From Epiperipatus broadwayi (taxonomy: Eukaryota > Onychophora > Udeonychophora > Euonychophora > Peripatidae): a DNA stretch of 64,000 bases. Shown here one piece after another: positions 13,776 through 24,810 of this stretch. The notes under the pieces are model-generated. The model was not told where the DNA came from and ran no database searches. It worked only from the letters and a program-made list of their open reading frames with translations. The DNA lies in assembly GCA_028023455.1 (NCBI GenBank), contig JAQFVV010000072.1:1138501-1202500 (forward strand), written 5' to 3'. Both the position numbers and the translations under genes were made by a program. Each line of letters starts with the position of its first letter. The stretch's first letter is position 1.

Positions 13776-14472
13776 TATTAAAACATTTTGGAAGAAGTTG
13801 AAGTAAAAAAATTATTGGCAAGCCTATACACCAAATTATGTAAATGATAAAAAAATATCAGATAAAAGAAAGAATGCAGTAGAATTATTGATATTTATAC
13901 AAGGTGAAAATATGATTTTAAAAATTACAGACCTATCAGTCTCTTGTCAGTTTTATTCAAGATATTTATTAAAATCAGTACAACTCATCTACAGAAAACT
14001 TTATTGAACCAACTAACCAATAAAAAAGACTACATTTATAAATCATTATAATATAGCAGATACTATCCTTGCATTAAAGATAAAAGTTAAAAAAGGACCC
14101 ATAAATATGAGTTGCTATTTTGTTTTACGTTGGAGATTAGGAAAAGAGATTTAATCCTATTAGTATTGTGGCTATGATAAAACTTAGAAAAATTCTGAGC
14201 CAATATTTTGTCAAGTCTAAAAAATATGTAACAAAATGCAACAACAATTTTACAGGAAGTCCTTTGTGGATTGAAATTAAAAACTAAGGGAACAAAAATA
14301 AATGGGTATTACTTAAGTCATCAAGGTTGGTTTTCTTTGCTTGTAAATATTTGAAAACCTGGAGCTTAATTGTAAGTATAGGGGATTTGAACTCAGATTT
14401 TCAAGCACCTTTCAACTATTCATACTATCTCATACAACTGATACACATGACCACACACATATAGAAAAGATA

Positions 14473-14536
14473 AATAATCACCAATATATGTATTTCATGC
14501 TAAACCAGCACTCATCAGTTGGTCCAGATTATCATC
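14473..14536 (-). ncRNA. Hammerhead ribozyme motif, left arm (family A)
   Basis: The reverse complement shows ACCAA-CTGATGA-GTGCT-GGTTT-AGCAT-GAAA, a short stem III, and TTGGTGATTAT. The core is complete and the stem I strands pair. It is antisense to the copy at 14901-14966. Confidence 0.75.
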
Positions 14537-14900
14537 TCCCACACACATATATAATCACTGCTCAGTTTAATAAAGATAGCAAATCTTCATACTTTAATGG
14601 ACAGGCCTCAATCCAGCCCAACCTCCAACTTTTCAGCCATACGTATCATTGAAAATCTGATGATGAAAACCAAAATCCCATGTCTGGTTTTCAAATATTT
14701 ATACACCAAGCTTGTATACTGCCCTATGTATTTAAAATGGATAAGATCATATACATGAGGGGTCAGAGTGACTTGAGGTCAACATGGGCATGGCAATAAT
14801 ATTGGCATCATCATGGGATTTGGGTTTAATAATCAGACTCTCAATAATATGGATGGCTGAAAAGTTAGGGGTGAATTGAGGCCAGTCCATATGTGTGGGA

Positions 14901-14966
14901 GATGATAATCTGGACCAACTGATGAGTGCTGGTTTAGCATGAAATATGTATATTGGTGATTATTCA
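14901..14966 (+). ncRNA. Type I hammerhead ribozyme motif, right arm (family A)
   Basis: Stem I 5' strands: ATAATC (14905-14910) and ACCAA (14914-14918). CTGATGA 14919-14925. Stem II GTGCT/AGCAT with a GGTTT loop (14926-14940). GAAA 14941-14944. Stem III is about 2 bp with a 4-nt loop. The NUH site is ATA, with cleavage after A14952. Stem I 3' strands: TTGGT (14953-14957) and GATTAT (14958-14963). All core positions fit the hammerhead consensus. Confidence 0.8.
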
Positions 14967-15274
14967 TCTTGTCTATATGTGCATGGGCATGAGTATCAGT
15001 TGTATGAGATAGTGTGGATAGTTTTCTTTGCTAGTATAGATTCAGTTTTACCAAATGTTACTACAGTTACTGGATGAAAACAAAAATAGAATTAAAAATA
15101 AATGTTAAAAAAAATCCAAAGTAATATTTAATACAATTGATAGTAATGAAGTAAAAAAGTTAATAATTATAAAGGCATGTATCTAACTATTAATACAGAT
15201 GGAAATAATGGATGAAGTTTATCATAGAATTAAACATGGATGGGAAGCTTTTGATAAAAATATTAAAAGTAAAC

Positions 15275-16590
15275 CGTCATTTTCAACCATTATCAATCCA
15301 ATGTAAAATAACAGTCTATTCTTGTTTAATCATTTTTTCTCCAATATCTAGCTTCTTTTCTTTGTGTCACTCCAGCACACTTTTTTTTTATTTCATCCAT
15401 CTATCTCACATCTGGTCTCTTTCTAGGTCTTTTACAAACTTTTGAAATCCAGTTTAAGATTTCAGCTATTCATCTATTACCATCTCTTTTAACAATATGC
15501 CAGCTTAACTTCACTTAATTCTTCCAATGATGTCAGTAACCCCTGTTTGTTCTCTCACCCATATATTCTTTTTGGATCTCTTTTTGCAACTCTAACATAC
15601 ATCTCTCCATATTTTGTTGAGTGGTTTAAAATCTCTGTATTGCTCCTCTGATAAGGATTCAAATTTTATATCTATAAGTAAGAACTGGTAAAGCAAATTT
15701 AATAAAAACTTTCATTTTGAATGTTATTTCTAACAAAACTACTCCAACCATGTCTAATTTCATCCATTATATTTCCATCTGTAGTAATAATCTGACCAAG
15801 ATATTTGTAGTTATTATGTTTTTTTAACTCATCATTATCAATCTTTATTTTTTTCCTTTTGAGAAAATCCATTGAATATTACTTTGGTCTTTTTAACATG
15901 TATCTTTAGTCCTATTTTCATCTGATAATTCTTGGAACAATTCTTGAAGTACTGAATCACTATTTGCAGAAACAATTACATCAACTGCAAACTCTTGATG
16001 ACTTAAAAAAATCCCCATTTACTTTTATTCCCTTAGTTTCCTATTTTAATCCATGAAATGCTTCTTTGCAAAACTGCTGTAAAAGGTTTTGAAGATATGG
16101 AGTTATCCTGTTGTACACCATTTTCAATGCTAATCTTCCTAGTATCATTACGTGATCTAACCATTGCTTTTGCATCTTTATAAATATTCATCAGAATATG
16201 ACAATATTTTGTATCTAAACCTTGATAATCCAAAACTTTAATCACTGAAGACAAATCATACTCATTGGTCCTTTCTAAAACTTCTCACAGCACTTGGATA
16301 TCATCCGCTATGCTAAAATTACTTCTAAATCCAGCTTGTTCTTTTGGTTGATTAAAGTCTGCCATAGGCAAACTATAATTATTATGATAAAAAATTGTAT
16401 AGCACTGATAAAAGACTGATAGGTCTGTAATTTCTAATGTATTCTTTATCATCTTTTTTAAATATTAATAATAATACTGTTTTCTTCCAATCATCTGGTA
16501 CATCTTTATCATTTAGACATTTGGGATATAACTTTGCCAACAATTTTTTCTATAAGTTCACCTGGTTCTTTTAAGTTATTATAATTCCCA
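15275..16590 (-). pseudogene. Degenerate RTE-like LINE, reverse transcriptase to C-terminus
   Basis: Read from 16590 downward on the minus strand: a DDWKKTVLLL-like block, NYRPISLL-like remnant, EQAGFRSNFSIADDIQVL, then a deletion that removes the motif A (YEKAFDS) region. Next are LDYQGLDTKYCHILMNIYK and a GVQQDNSISSKPFTAVL block (RT motif B-like). Near 15700 there is a GWSSFVRNNIQ-like block, and at 15340-15440 the C-terminal RPRKRPDVR-MDEIKKK tail that also occurs at 17640-17700. Frames are broken many times. It is tail-to-tail with the plus-strand copy ending at 15267. Confidence 0.75.
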
Positions 16591-16985
16591 TCATTATTGG
16601 AGCTTAAAGACTACCGCAGGGGAATGGGGAGTACAAATCAATGTCTAAAGAAAATTACTCATCAATGTTTAACAAACTTTTGCCTCATTCCTACTAATGC
16701 ATAAGTGATTGTTTTCCAAGAAAATGATCCAACAATGCACAAGTCTTCAGCAGCTCTCAACTAATAACATGAGTGAGAAAAGTGCTGTGTAGTGTATATT
16801 TTATACAACAGATGTAATTAATGGTTTATGAATAAAGTGTTTTTATATTATATATTAGTTTTAAAAATTACCAAGTCAGTTCAAAAACTAGGAAATAATA
16901 TTTTTTAATTGTTTTAAATAACGCTTACCCTTTTTAGATGGAAAAATATATAATCAGATTGAAATGAAAAGCAGATGAAGATGAA
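16591..16985. other. Non-coding, possible 5' part of a hAT relic
   Basis: No ORF. The sequence CAGTTCAAAAACT near 16876 could be a worn hAT terminus matching the right end at 19501-19521, but this is uncertain. Confidence 0.3.
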
Positions 16986-16989
16986 ATTA

Positions 16990-19521
16990 ATACTAGCAAA
17001 AGTTGTTTAACCACTAAAATGTGGAATGTTAAATCTCAAAAATATGATCCACAATACTTAACATTGGGATTTACAAGTGCCATTATTAATGGACATAAAA
17101 GATTAATGTGTTTGATCTGTATGAATATTTTAGCTGCAGAAAGCATTAAACCTAATACATTAGAATGTCATTTTAAAAAACTACATGCAGACCACATTGG
17201 CAAGACAAGATAGTTTTTCCAAAGGAAGTTAGATATTTTGAGTAAATAACAAAATATGTTTTCAAAAATCATGTCTATAATGTCAAAAGCATTGCTTGCA
17301 TCATATAAAGTTTCTTTAAAAAATTGCTAAATATAAATAAACATACTCAATAGGAAAAACTTTGGTACTATCTGTTGCTATTGATAGGATAGAAACAATG
17401 CTCAGTGAATTTTGTGCTAACCAACTTTGAAAAATTCTGCTTGCAGAAAAATAGGGAAAACAGTTTTTGATATATCTGAAGATCTCTATGATCAATTAAT
17501 ATAAAAACTAAAACTGTCAGAGTATGCTTTGCAGTTGGACGAATCAACAGAATGGTTAAGGATTCTCATTTGATTTCCTATTTAAGATGTGCTATAAAAT
17601 AAAGAAATAAAGAAAACGGGATTCCAAGAGATTGTAAAAGACCCAGAAAGAGACCACATGTGAGATGGATGGACGAAATAAAAAAATGCGCAGGTGTGAG
17701 ATGGAAAAGAGAAGCTAAATATCAGAGAAGATGGATTAAACTTGGAGAGACTTTAATCCTGCAGTGGATTGATAATGGTTGATGAGGATGATGATGATAA
17801 AATAAAGAAGATTTATTACTCCATAAACCTATTGAAAACAATACCACGGCAAAATAAATTTTCAATGTAATTGATACTTTTTAAAATAAAAATGGCATTT
17901 TTTGGTAAAATTATGTCAGGATATGTGCATATGGAACCCAATCTATGACAGGATGAAATTCTGGTTTATAAGCTCAAGTTTGTGAAATTTGGACACATTG
18001 TATGATACATAGACAATCACTTGCTTCAAAAAGTATTGTAAACTTTATTAAAAATAGCCCTTTAAATGGAAGGGCTGTTCACAAAATTGTGTAATGATAT
18101 GGATGCAGACCACAGATCCCTTTTATATTATTGCAGAACATATTGGCTTTCTCGGTTCAACATACTTCAAAGAATCTTTGAACTAAAAGAAGAAATCATC
18201 ATATTTCTGACAATAATAGGCATAAGGCAAAATTGCTTATTTAGTAAATATTTTCGAAAAATTTGGTATTTTAAATAAATCAATGCAAGGACCTCAATCT
18301 CATGCTTTGACACAAAAAAATAAAGTCACTGCATTTAATAAAAAAATTGAAACTGAGGATGATTAATTTGAATAATAATAGTTTGAATATGTTTCCCAAT
18401 TTCAAAAATACTTGTGCTGCAAATGAAATAGAAGAAAGTAATTTTTTTATTAATAATCATTTAACCAATCTATGGAAACAATTGACATTTTTATTTTAAA
18501 TATCTTGACATGTTGAAATATGAATGGGTAAGAAACCTATTATCTTGTGACAGCACATTAAAAAAGGTGTTTGAAAAAGACAGGCTGATTAGTTTGTTAA
18601 TTAAGTAATGCATATTTTGAACAATCCTTTGGATTGCCAAAGCAATTGTCCCCTCCCACCCACAGTCCAGCGCGATGAGCTCACATTTTAATTCAAGTGT
18701 TTTTTTGTTTTTGTTTAAAGTATTAGAAGAATAACATATGTTTAATAAAATCTAAAAAAGGTTCTAAATAAAGATTTTGTTATTGTCGTTGTTAAAAAAG
18801 AATACATTTACTTTGGTAAAAATGCCGCTGTATTTTTTCATTATTAAAAAAAAAGACATTTACTTTTTTAACATTATTTTTAAAAAAACAAGTAAAGGTC
18901 AATTAGTTCTTAAAAGGTCATGGCCAGGTAATGTTATATTTCAGTGTTTTTCATTGGCAAGAGCGCCATCAAGTGACGTGTACGGTCATTGATACTACTA
19001 CCAGAAACTATTAGTAATTTATGGCTATGAGTAATGAAGCAGTTTCCTACTTTAACAAACAAAGCATTAAAAGTTCTATTACTATTTGTAACATCTTACT
19101 TATGTGAAACAGGCTTTTCCATTGTTACTGTTTTAAAAATGAAACATCGATCACATTTAGTAATTGAAAAATTGAGAGTAGCTCTATCTTCAATGATACC
19201 CATGTTTGACAAACTTGGTTTTAATAAACAGACTCAACCATCACACTAAATATCATTATAATTTTAATCAATGATCTTCTGTTTTGATTATTTTTTTGTA
19301 AAATTTACTCAATTGTATTAAAAATTATTACATCATAAAAATAAATGGTTTTATATAAAACCTATATCTATATTAAGTAGGCTATATATTTTTATAATCT
19401 GTTGGAATGAAATTGTAAATGTGACAGTATTTATAAAATTAGAATGTTTTAAAAATTAAGGGGGTGCAACATTATTTCCAGAAAAAAGGGGACACAGACA
19501 CAAAAAGTTTGAAAATCACTG
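16990..19521 (+). pseudogene. Degenerate ZBED-type hAT transposase relic
   Basis: Pieces of a FAM200/ZBED5-like transposase appear in order. BED zinc finger: KYDPQYLTLGFTS, MCLICMNIL and CHFKKLH (17019-17213). First catalytic region: YALQLDESTE near 17530. A middle block: LFTKLCNDMDADHRSLLYYC and YWLSRFNILQRIFELKEE (18072-18200). C-terminal dimerisation region: VTSYLCETGFSIVTVLKMK (19093-19147). Many stops and frameshifts separate these. The right end carries an inverted-repeat-like terminus whose complement reads CAGTGATTTTCAAACTTTTT (19502-19521). A LINE tail is nested at 17607-17798. Confidence 0.85.
17607..17798 (+). mobile_element. 192-bp LINE 3' end nested in the hAT relic
   Basis: This is an extreme 5' truncation of an RTE-like LINE. 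It encodes RPRKRPHVRWMDEIKKCAGV, a KLGETLILQW-like block and a stop, then a GAT-repeat tail. It is flanked by 11-bp copies of AAAATAAAGAA (17596-17606 and 17799-17809). The sequence is close to the C-terminus at 15340-15440 but better preserved. Confidence 0.85.
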
Positions 19522-19524
19522 TTT

Positions 19525-19525
<1 letters not shown>

Positions 19526-19563
<38 letters not shown>
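19526..19563. repeat. (AAT)n microsatellite, about 12 units
   Basis: A short AAT array directly following the hAT right end. Confidence 0.95.
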
Positions 19564-19728
19564 TTACATAATGTTCACTTTGTAATTTTATAAAATATTC
19601 TTAAAATTTAATTTTTGATGAATTAATCAATAACTTCATTTTTTCTATTTAAATATAACTTAATACTTTGTAAAAATAATATATTAAATATATAAAGTTG
19701 TACATAATATATATAAAAATTAAAAATG

Positions 19729-19835
19729 GTCAAGCATTGGTGGTCGAGTGGACAGCACAGCGGCCTTACAGTCAGTTGTCCTGGGTTCGCTTCCCGGCCG
19801 ATGCTTTGACACATGAAAAAAATAAAAAAATAAAA
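19729..19835 (+). mobile_element. tRNA-derived mini-SINE, copy 2 (plus strand)
   Basis: GTCAA is followed by a tRNA-like body (19734-19804, GCATTGGTGGTCGAGTGG to CCGATGC) with a clear B box GGGTTCGCTTCCC. It continues with TTTGACACATG and an A-rich tail. The acceptor stem pairs perfectly (GCAT/ATGC). The anticodon region is altered from the Gly type. Flanks are too A/T-rich to fix a target duplication. Confidence 0.85.
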
Positions 19836-20467
19836 GTGTGTTAAATTTAAAATTGAATATAAGTGAATTTGAATATTTAGGTACAGATAAAATAATATGT
19901 AGGGTGAATTAGTATAAAAATCGAGTTTGAATTAGAATAATTAAATTTAATACATATATAACTGATGTAATGTGTTTTGGTTAATTTATATATATATATA
20001 ATTGATGTAAGGTGTTTTTTTGGTATATATAATAGTATTTTAATATTAATGGTACTTAAATGAATTATGTATTTACAGTTTTGAGAAAGAGTAGTTGTAG
20101 TTGAAATTGTCAGATGGACTCGATAATTTAATTAATAGAACTATTTATTATATTGCATCATATAGAATATGTAAAAAAAAATTTTTAATTATATTGACAT
20201 TTATATTATAATATATACATTTTTTAAAAAGAAAAGATGGTGAAGAATTGAATATTTAAATTTTTTTTATTAAAAAATAATAAATTAATAATAATAAATT
20301 ATCTTTACAAGTCTTGAGAAAAAGACTGAAAGAAATAAGTCATCATCATATGCAAACATTGCCATTTTCAAAACATCTTAACTAAATATTAAGAAAATTG
20401 ATTTCTATTTTCAGAAAATATTACAACCAGAGCTGTTTTAAACTCAATGAAAAAAAGCCAAACTTAC
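19836..20467. other. AT-rich, likely intron of the RhoGEF gene
   Basis: No repeat was recognised. On the minus strand this follows the splice donor of the exon at 20468-20654. Confidence 0.5.
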
Positions 20468-20654
20468 TTTCCAGTGATAATTTATAATGCAGCAAACGTT
20501 GGACTGGCCGCAGAAAGAACGACGTCACAGGAAGATAACAAACCTTTTGCATTTCGAAATCTTTATACACCTGCTCAAATTTCTTATTCTTACGGGTGGC
20601 AAATTCTATTTCTTTTAAGACCTCATAATGTTTGTCTATATAATTTTTATAAAT
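20468..20654 (-). CDS. Host exon: RhoGEF (DH) domain, FARP1/FARP2-like, partial
   Basis: The minus-strand frame reads IYKNYIDKHYEVLKEIEFAT, RKNKKFEQVYKDFEMQK, VCYLPVTSFFLRPVQRLLHY and KLSLE. The QKVCYLP...F-L-P-QRLLHY block is the conserved late part of a Dbl-homology domain and is closest to FARP1/FARP2 (FERM, RhoGEF and PH protein). These are guanine nucleotide exchange factors for Rho-family GTPases. Upstream is a strong acceptor (TTTCTTTTTATTTCAG) and downstream a consensus donor (GTAAGT at 20467-20462). The exon is 187 bp, with phase 0 entry and phase 1 exit. No flanking exon of the same domain was found in the window, so introns are long. Unlike the repeats, the frame is fully open and conserved. 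Confidence 0.8.
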
Positions 20655-20925
20655 CTGAAATAAAAAGAAAGACGTTTTATTAATCATAATTTTGATTAAA
20701 TTTATCAAATTTTTAAAAATTACTATATATCTAGAACACACACTCATATATATACTAAAAATATAAAAAGAAAAATATAGAAGGTTTGATGGATGAGCTT
20801 AAAAGAAGAATAGCCAAAGAAATGTAGAGAAGATGTGGGGCACACAGTAAAAAATAAAAACAAAATAAGAGTGTTAATATCAAAAATATTTTTTAAAAAT
20901 GGAATTTGTAGATTTATTCTTATAT
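20655..20925. other. Intronic sequence upstream of the RhoGEF exon
   Basis: The minus-strand polypyrimidine tract and acceptor occupy 20655-20672. The rest is A/T-rich with no recognised feature. Confidence 0.5.
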
Positions 20926-20998
20926 GTCGAATGCATTGACCGGGCTGTCCGGCTATTTGGAAGGCGGCCATGCTAACCACTAGGCCATCAACACTTGA
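20926..20998 (-). mobile_element. tRNA-Gly-derived mini-SINE, copy 3 (deleted B box region)
   Basis: A tRNA-Gly-like body with an internal deletion around the B box and no poly(A) tail, flanked by 12-bp copies of TTATTCTTATAT (20914-20925 and 20999-21010). Confidence 0.8.
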
Positions 20999-21295
20999 TT
21001 ATTCTTATATTTTTTAATTTGATTTTATTTAAAAAATAATAAGGATTTATTATTTTGATTTCATGAAGTCCCTGATCAATTAATCCAGTTTTAAGAATAG
21101 CTCATTTAAAACGAAATTAGTACAATTGTGCTTTCCATTTTATTTTTCATTCACAATTTAATCTAATCCTATGACCAAGTAATAATGCATGCTTACAGTT
21201 TAAAAGCACACTGCCACAGAAAAAATATGCATATTAAGCATTTAATTGTGATAAAACAATACATTATTTTTTAGTCTTTCATTATCTTAATGTTT

Positions 21296-21393
21296 TTTTC
21301 TTCTTCATATGTCAAATGCGTTGACCGGGAAACGAAGCCGGGCCAGCTGCTTGAAAGGCAGCTATGCTAACTGCTAGGCCACCAACGCCTGAC
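21296..21393 (-). mobile_element. tRNA-Gly-derived mini-SINE, copy 4
   Basis: A minus-strand tRNA-Gly-like body with GGCCTAGCAGTTAGCATAGC and a B box close to GGCTTCGTTTCCC, then CATTTGACATAT and a short A-rich tail. A 12-bp target duplication ATCTTAATGTTT lies at 21284-21295 and 21394-21405. Confidence 0.9.
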
Positions 21394-22029
21394 ATCTTAA
21401 TGTTTCAACATATATTAAATTTAGTATAGCTTTTAAGCGGCTCTTTAAAAAAGTACTATACTATACTTCATTTATTTACTCAGTACAAGATCACAATTTT
21501 ACATTATCAGAATGAAAAAATATTTTATTTTTTCATTTTGGTCTTTCATCTTTATCATCATCATCATCATCATCATAATAATAATAATAATAATAGAATT
21601 TAAATTACACTTTAGAAATACAATACAAAAAAACATACTTTAAATTCTTATTAGATATTATTTATTTAAAAAGGTGTTAAAGTTAAAATTTAAATAAAAA
21701 ACATATATTTATTTTCAAACTATTTATAAACCATATCAAAGATTAAATAATTAAGACCCAGTAATTACTTTTTTTTAAGTTATAAAACATAAAAATAAAA
21801 TATATTATTTAAATCTACTTAAAAACAAGATTCGGATCTATTACGATTTGTGATTGGTACATAAAACTTTAGTTAAATAATGAATTAATAGAGGATGATT
21901 AACTGCTCTCATTCATCATAATCATAATCATCATCATCATCATCATAATAATAATAATAACAACAACAACAACAATAATAATCAGCAACTCATAAATGGG
22001 TATGACCATTCTATTTCAGAAAAGAGAAA
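21394..22029. other. AT-rich stretch with two ATC/ATA microsatellites
   Basis: Mixed ATC then AAT arrays occur at about 21553-21595 and 21916-21983. Such arrays are often LINE 3' tails, but no adjoining LINE end is clear at the first. Nothing else is recognised. Confidence 0.6.
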
Positions 22030-24511
22030 GAACGGAGAGAGTGAAGAAAAAACTGTTCAAATGAGTTTTGCAATGACTATAAAAACCAATCTGTAAAACG
22101 CGAATGTATTCACATATAATCCATTTTTCTTGTTTAATAGATGCTGTTTCATAATTTCTTCAGCAGAAAACTTTTTTTTTTCTGAAATACTGCAACTTTG
22201 TCTAATTGTAACTCTCCAAAGTATTCTACTTTCTGCTATCATTTCCCAATGGAAACAAGTGATATTGCATCTCTTTAGAATGCTTTTGTGTCATTATAAT
22301 ATAAATGGCATCTATTGCTCCTTTAAAACTATGCTCAGGTTTACCATAAAACACAATAGGAAGTGTTGCTCATTTGTTTTATGCGTCCAATCCAATGAAG
22401 GCTTAACCTTAACAGTAGTGGACTCAACAGTATCATAATCATCAAGTTGAAAAACCTATTGATTGATTTTATGATTTTGCCACAATATTTTTACAATTTT
22501 ATGCAGTATCCTTAAATGAAACTTTTTTAAAGCCTTTGTAGTGCACCAATAGAATATCCATTGTCATTTCCATACAATAAATTACATAAAATACCAGCTC
22601 TATTTACAGTTACTCAAATCAAGTAGTTATTTCCCAGTGATAAAATATTTTATCTTTTAACTTGTTAGATTGGAGACTGTGTTTTCCCTCAAAATCTAGG
22701 CCTACTTTGCTACTTATAAAACTACTAGGGTATTTAAACTGATTTGCATTCTCAAGTTGATAATTATCTAAGATAATAATTGGTAGAGAATTTTTCTTCC
22801 ATCACTGGCTGATAAATAACTTGAGTATTTAATATTAATTAATAAACCAAAAGTCTTTATAAATTTAATTCAAAACATTAAGAACATTCTGTAAATTGCC
22901 TTTTGAACTGGTAAAAATAACGTAATCATTAACATTCTCTAAATCCAGAATCTAAGAAGAAGAAATGTTGTTTTCACCTTAATCTTTCAAATTAAATATT
23001 CCACTATCAAATCTGTGTTGTATTTTGATCTCTATTTAATTAAGCTTCAGCCATAAAATTGAAAACAATGTCAGAGCAAGTACATATTCTTATTTGACAT
23101 CAGTTGTTATTTCAAATGCTTCATATTGTCTCATTACATCATGTAAAAGCTCTAAAATTTGAATAAATCTTGGTGGACAATCAATTTCAAACGATGCCAT
23201 AGATCTGCCCTATTAACTAAATCAAACATATTGTCCAAATCAATAAAGGGAACCTATAAATAGCTTTTTTATTCCCGAGACCTTTTCTTGCATTTGCCTG
23301 GCAAACAACATTTATATTGCTTCACGACTCTCCGAAACCACAATGAGTGTCTGGTAGGCATTCATTTATAACTGGAAGCAACCTAATCAACAAAAGTTTT
23401 GAAAAATACCTTTACTGTAAATGAATAATAATGATATTCCACAAAGCAGTCCTGTCTATTCCCTTTGTTTTAAAACTGAAACAATATAAGTATCCTTAAG
23501 ATTGAGTAACACAACTTCATGATTCCATATATTATAAAACATTCCAATATTTTGAAGCTAATACATCATCACCATATTTCAGGACCTGCAAGCTTTTCAT
23601 TTTTAAAAATTACAAAGAGATGTTTTAATTTCTCTAAATTAGATATCTTAGGTCCAAATGAAGAGATAAAATAAATATAGCATATCAATTCTTGTATCGT
23701 TATTCAATAGATGATCAAATACACCTTTCATCTGTTCAAAATATCATTATCATATAAGATACTGCCATTGCTGGATTTCATAGAATTGTTATACTATTTC
23801 TCAGGTCCATATGTTGCTTTCAATGCATCAAAAACATCTAGAATACCATAATCAATGAATGTCTACATCTTTTTTGCAGTTTAAATTCTCCAATCATTTT
23901 TAAGCTTTCTTGTGAGTTGTTGAACTTCTGCCTTCAGATAGGTATATTTATAAAGATTCACATTTAATCTATTATTCCACCAAACAGCAAATGCCATGTT
24001 TCTTTTAATCAAATTATTAATAAATTTATTACCAAAAAAGCCAGTTATGATTGAACTTTTTAATAAACCCGAGGATAGATTTACTTGAAACCATAACACA
24101 TTCAAGATAATTTTATGCTCCTCTAATATGAAAGTCCTAATGATCCAAATTACCTATTTAAGTATTCAATAACTGTTCAAATGGATATTAATGTTCTTGT
24201 ACATATCATTAGAATAATATTTTTTAATGCAATTATGATTTTAATCTTGGAGTATACTAATCTATGATTTGTCTAACAATATGTATTTGTAAATGCTCAT
24301 AAAATAAGAACACCTCTTGTATTCTGATTCCTAAATGTAATGTAATCTATTAAATTATTTTAATTCTGGATCCATTCATGCTCCTAGTTTTCTGCCTAAA
24401 CTGTTTGTGATAGTCAATCCATATGATGTGCCAAAATTCAATAACAAACCATTTATATTTACAACATCATTATTTCCAATAACTCTTAGAAGAACTTTAC
24501 TATTTGTACTA

Positions 24512-24810
24512 TAACAAATCAGATTTTCAATTGGATGGATGGTTGAAGAGTTGGAGTGTGGAGTCGAATGAAGCCTGTCCATTAAAGTATGAAGATTGGC
24601 TATCTTAATATATATATATATCTGAGCACTTATTGCATATATGTGGAGAGATGATAATCTGGACCAACTGATGATTGCTGGCTTAGCATGAAATCCATAT
24701 ATTGGTGATTATTTATCTTTTCACCATATATATGTTCAAGTGTATCAGGGTTATGAGATGGAGTGGGAAGTGGTGGGTTGTGTGAAAGTCTGTGTTCATA
24801 TACTCTATAT
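24512..24810 (+). mobile_element. Family A element, copy 3 (right arm), with 71-bp flank duplication
   Basis: Starts at CAGATTTTCAATTGGATGG and runs through GCTATCTTAATA, the ribozyme, and the terminal GTGAAAGTCTGTGTTCATA. The left arm is missing. It is bracketed by diverged 71-bp direct repeats (24441-24511 and 24811-24881) that are coding for the LINE endonuclease, so the insertion duplicated a long target. Confidence 0.75.
24651..24714 (+). ncRNA. Hammerhead ribozyme motif (family A)
   Basis: ATAATCTGGACCAA-CTGATGA, stem II TGCT/AGCA, GAAA, stem III, and TTGGTGATTAT are all present. The closing 10.1/11.1 pair is a T-T mismatch, which should weaken the motif. Confidence 0.65.

Larger units (their letters stand above)
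14342..15020 (+). mobile_element. Family A foldback element, copy 2, with target duplication
   Basis: This 679-bp insertion lies between 12-bp copies of GTTTTCTTTGCT (14330-14341 and 15021-15032), inside an RTE-like LINE. It is a long imperfect palindrome. The left arm starts with the tail TTTGAAAACCTGGAGCTTAA and GGGGATTTGAACTCAG. The centre has GAGGGGTCAGAGTGACTTGA. The right arm is the inverse of the left. Each arm carries a hammerhead motif, on opposite strands. The right arm stops before the terminal GAACTC block. No ORF. Confidence 0.8.
11950..15267 (+). pseudogene. Degenerate RTE-like LINE (endonuclease and reverse transcriptase)
   Basis: Fragments of one LINE can be read in order on the plus strand. 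Endonuclease: LVIQLNGKHKLQIIYV near 12075 and MADFNARI near 12212, matching the GDFNA motif. End of endonuclease near 13250. Pre-RT: MKNMKNKKGPGNDG near 13630. RT: a worn NYRPISLL-like block near 13925. Late RT: HRIKHGWEAFDK near 15225, matching the RRI-x-LGW-x-AFGK block. Stops and frameshifts are frequent. It is interrupted by a SINE (13685-13775), a family A foldback (14342-15020), and about 0.9 kb of unidentified sequence (12349-13230). It is cut at about 15267, where a second copy begins in reverse. Confidence 0.75.

Noticed and set aside
14645-14665. CTGATGATGAAA string in the centre of family A
   Set aside because: There is no room for stem II between the two boxes, so it is not a hammerhead.
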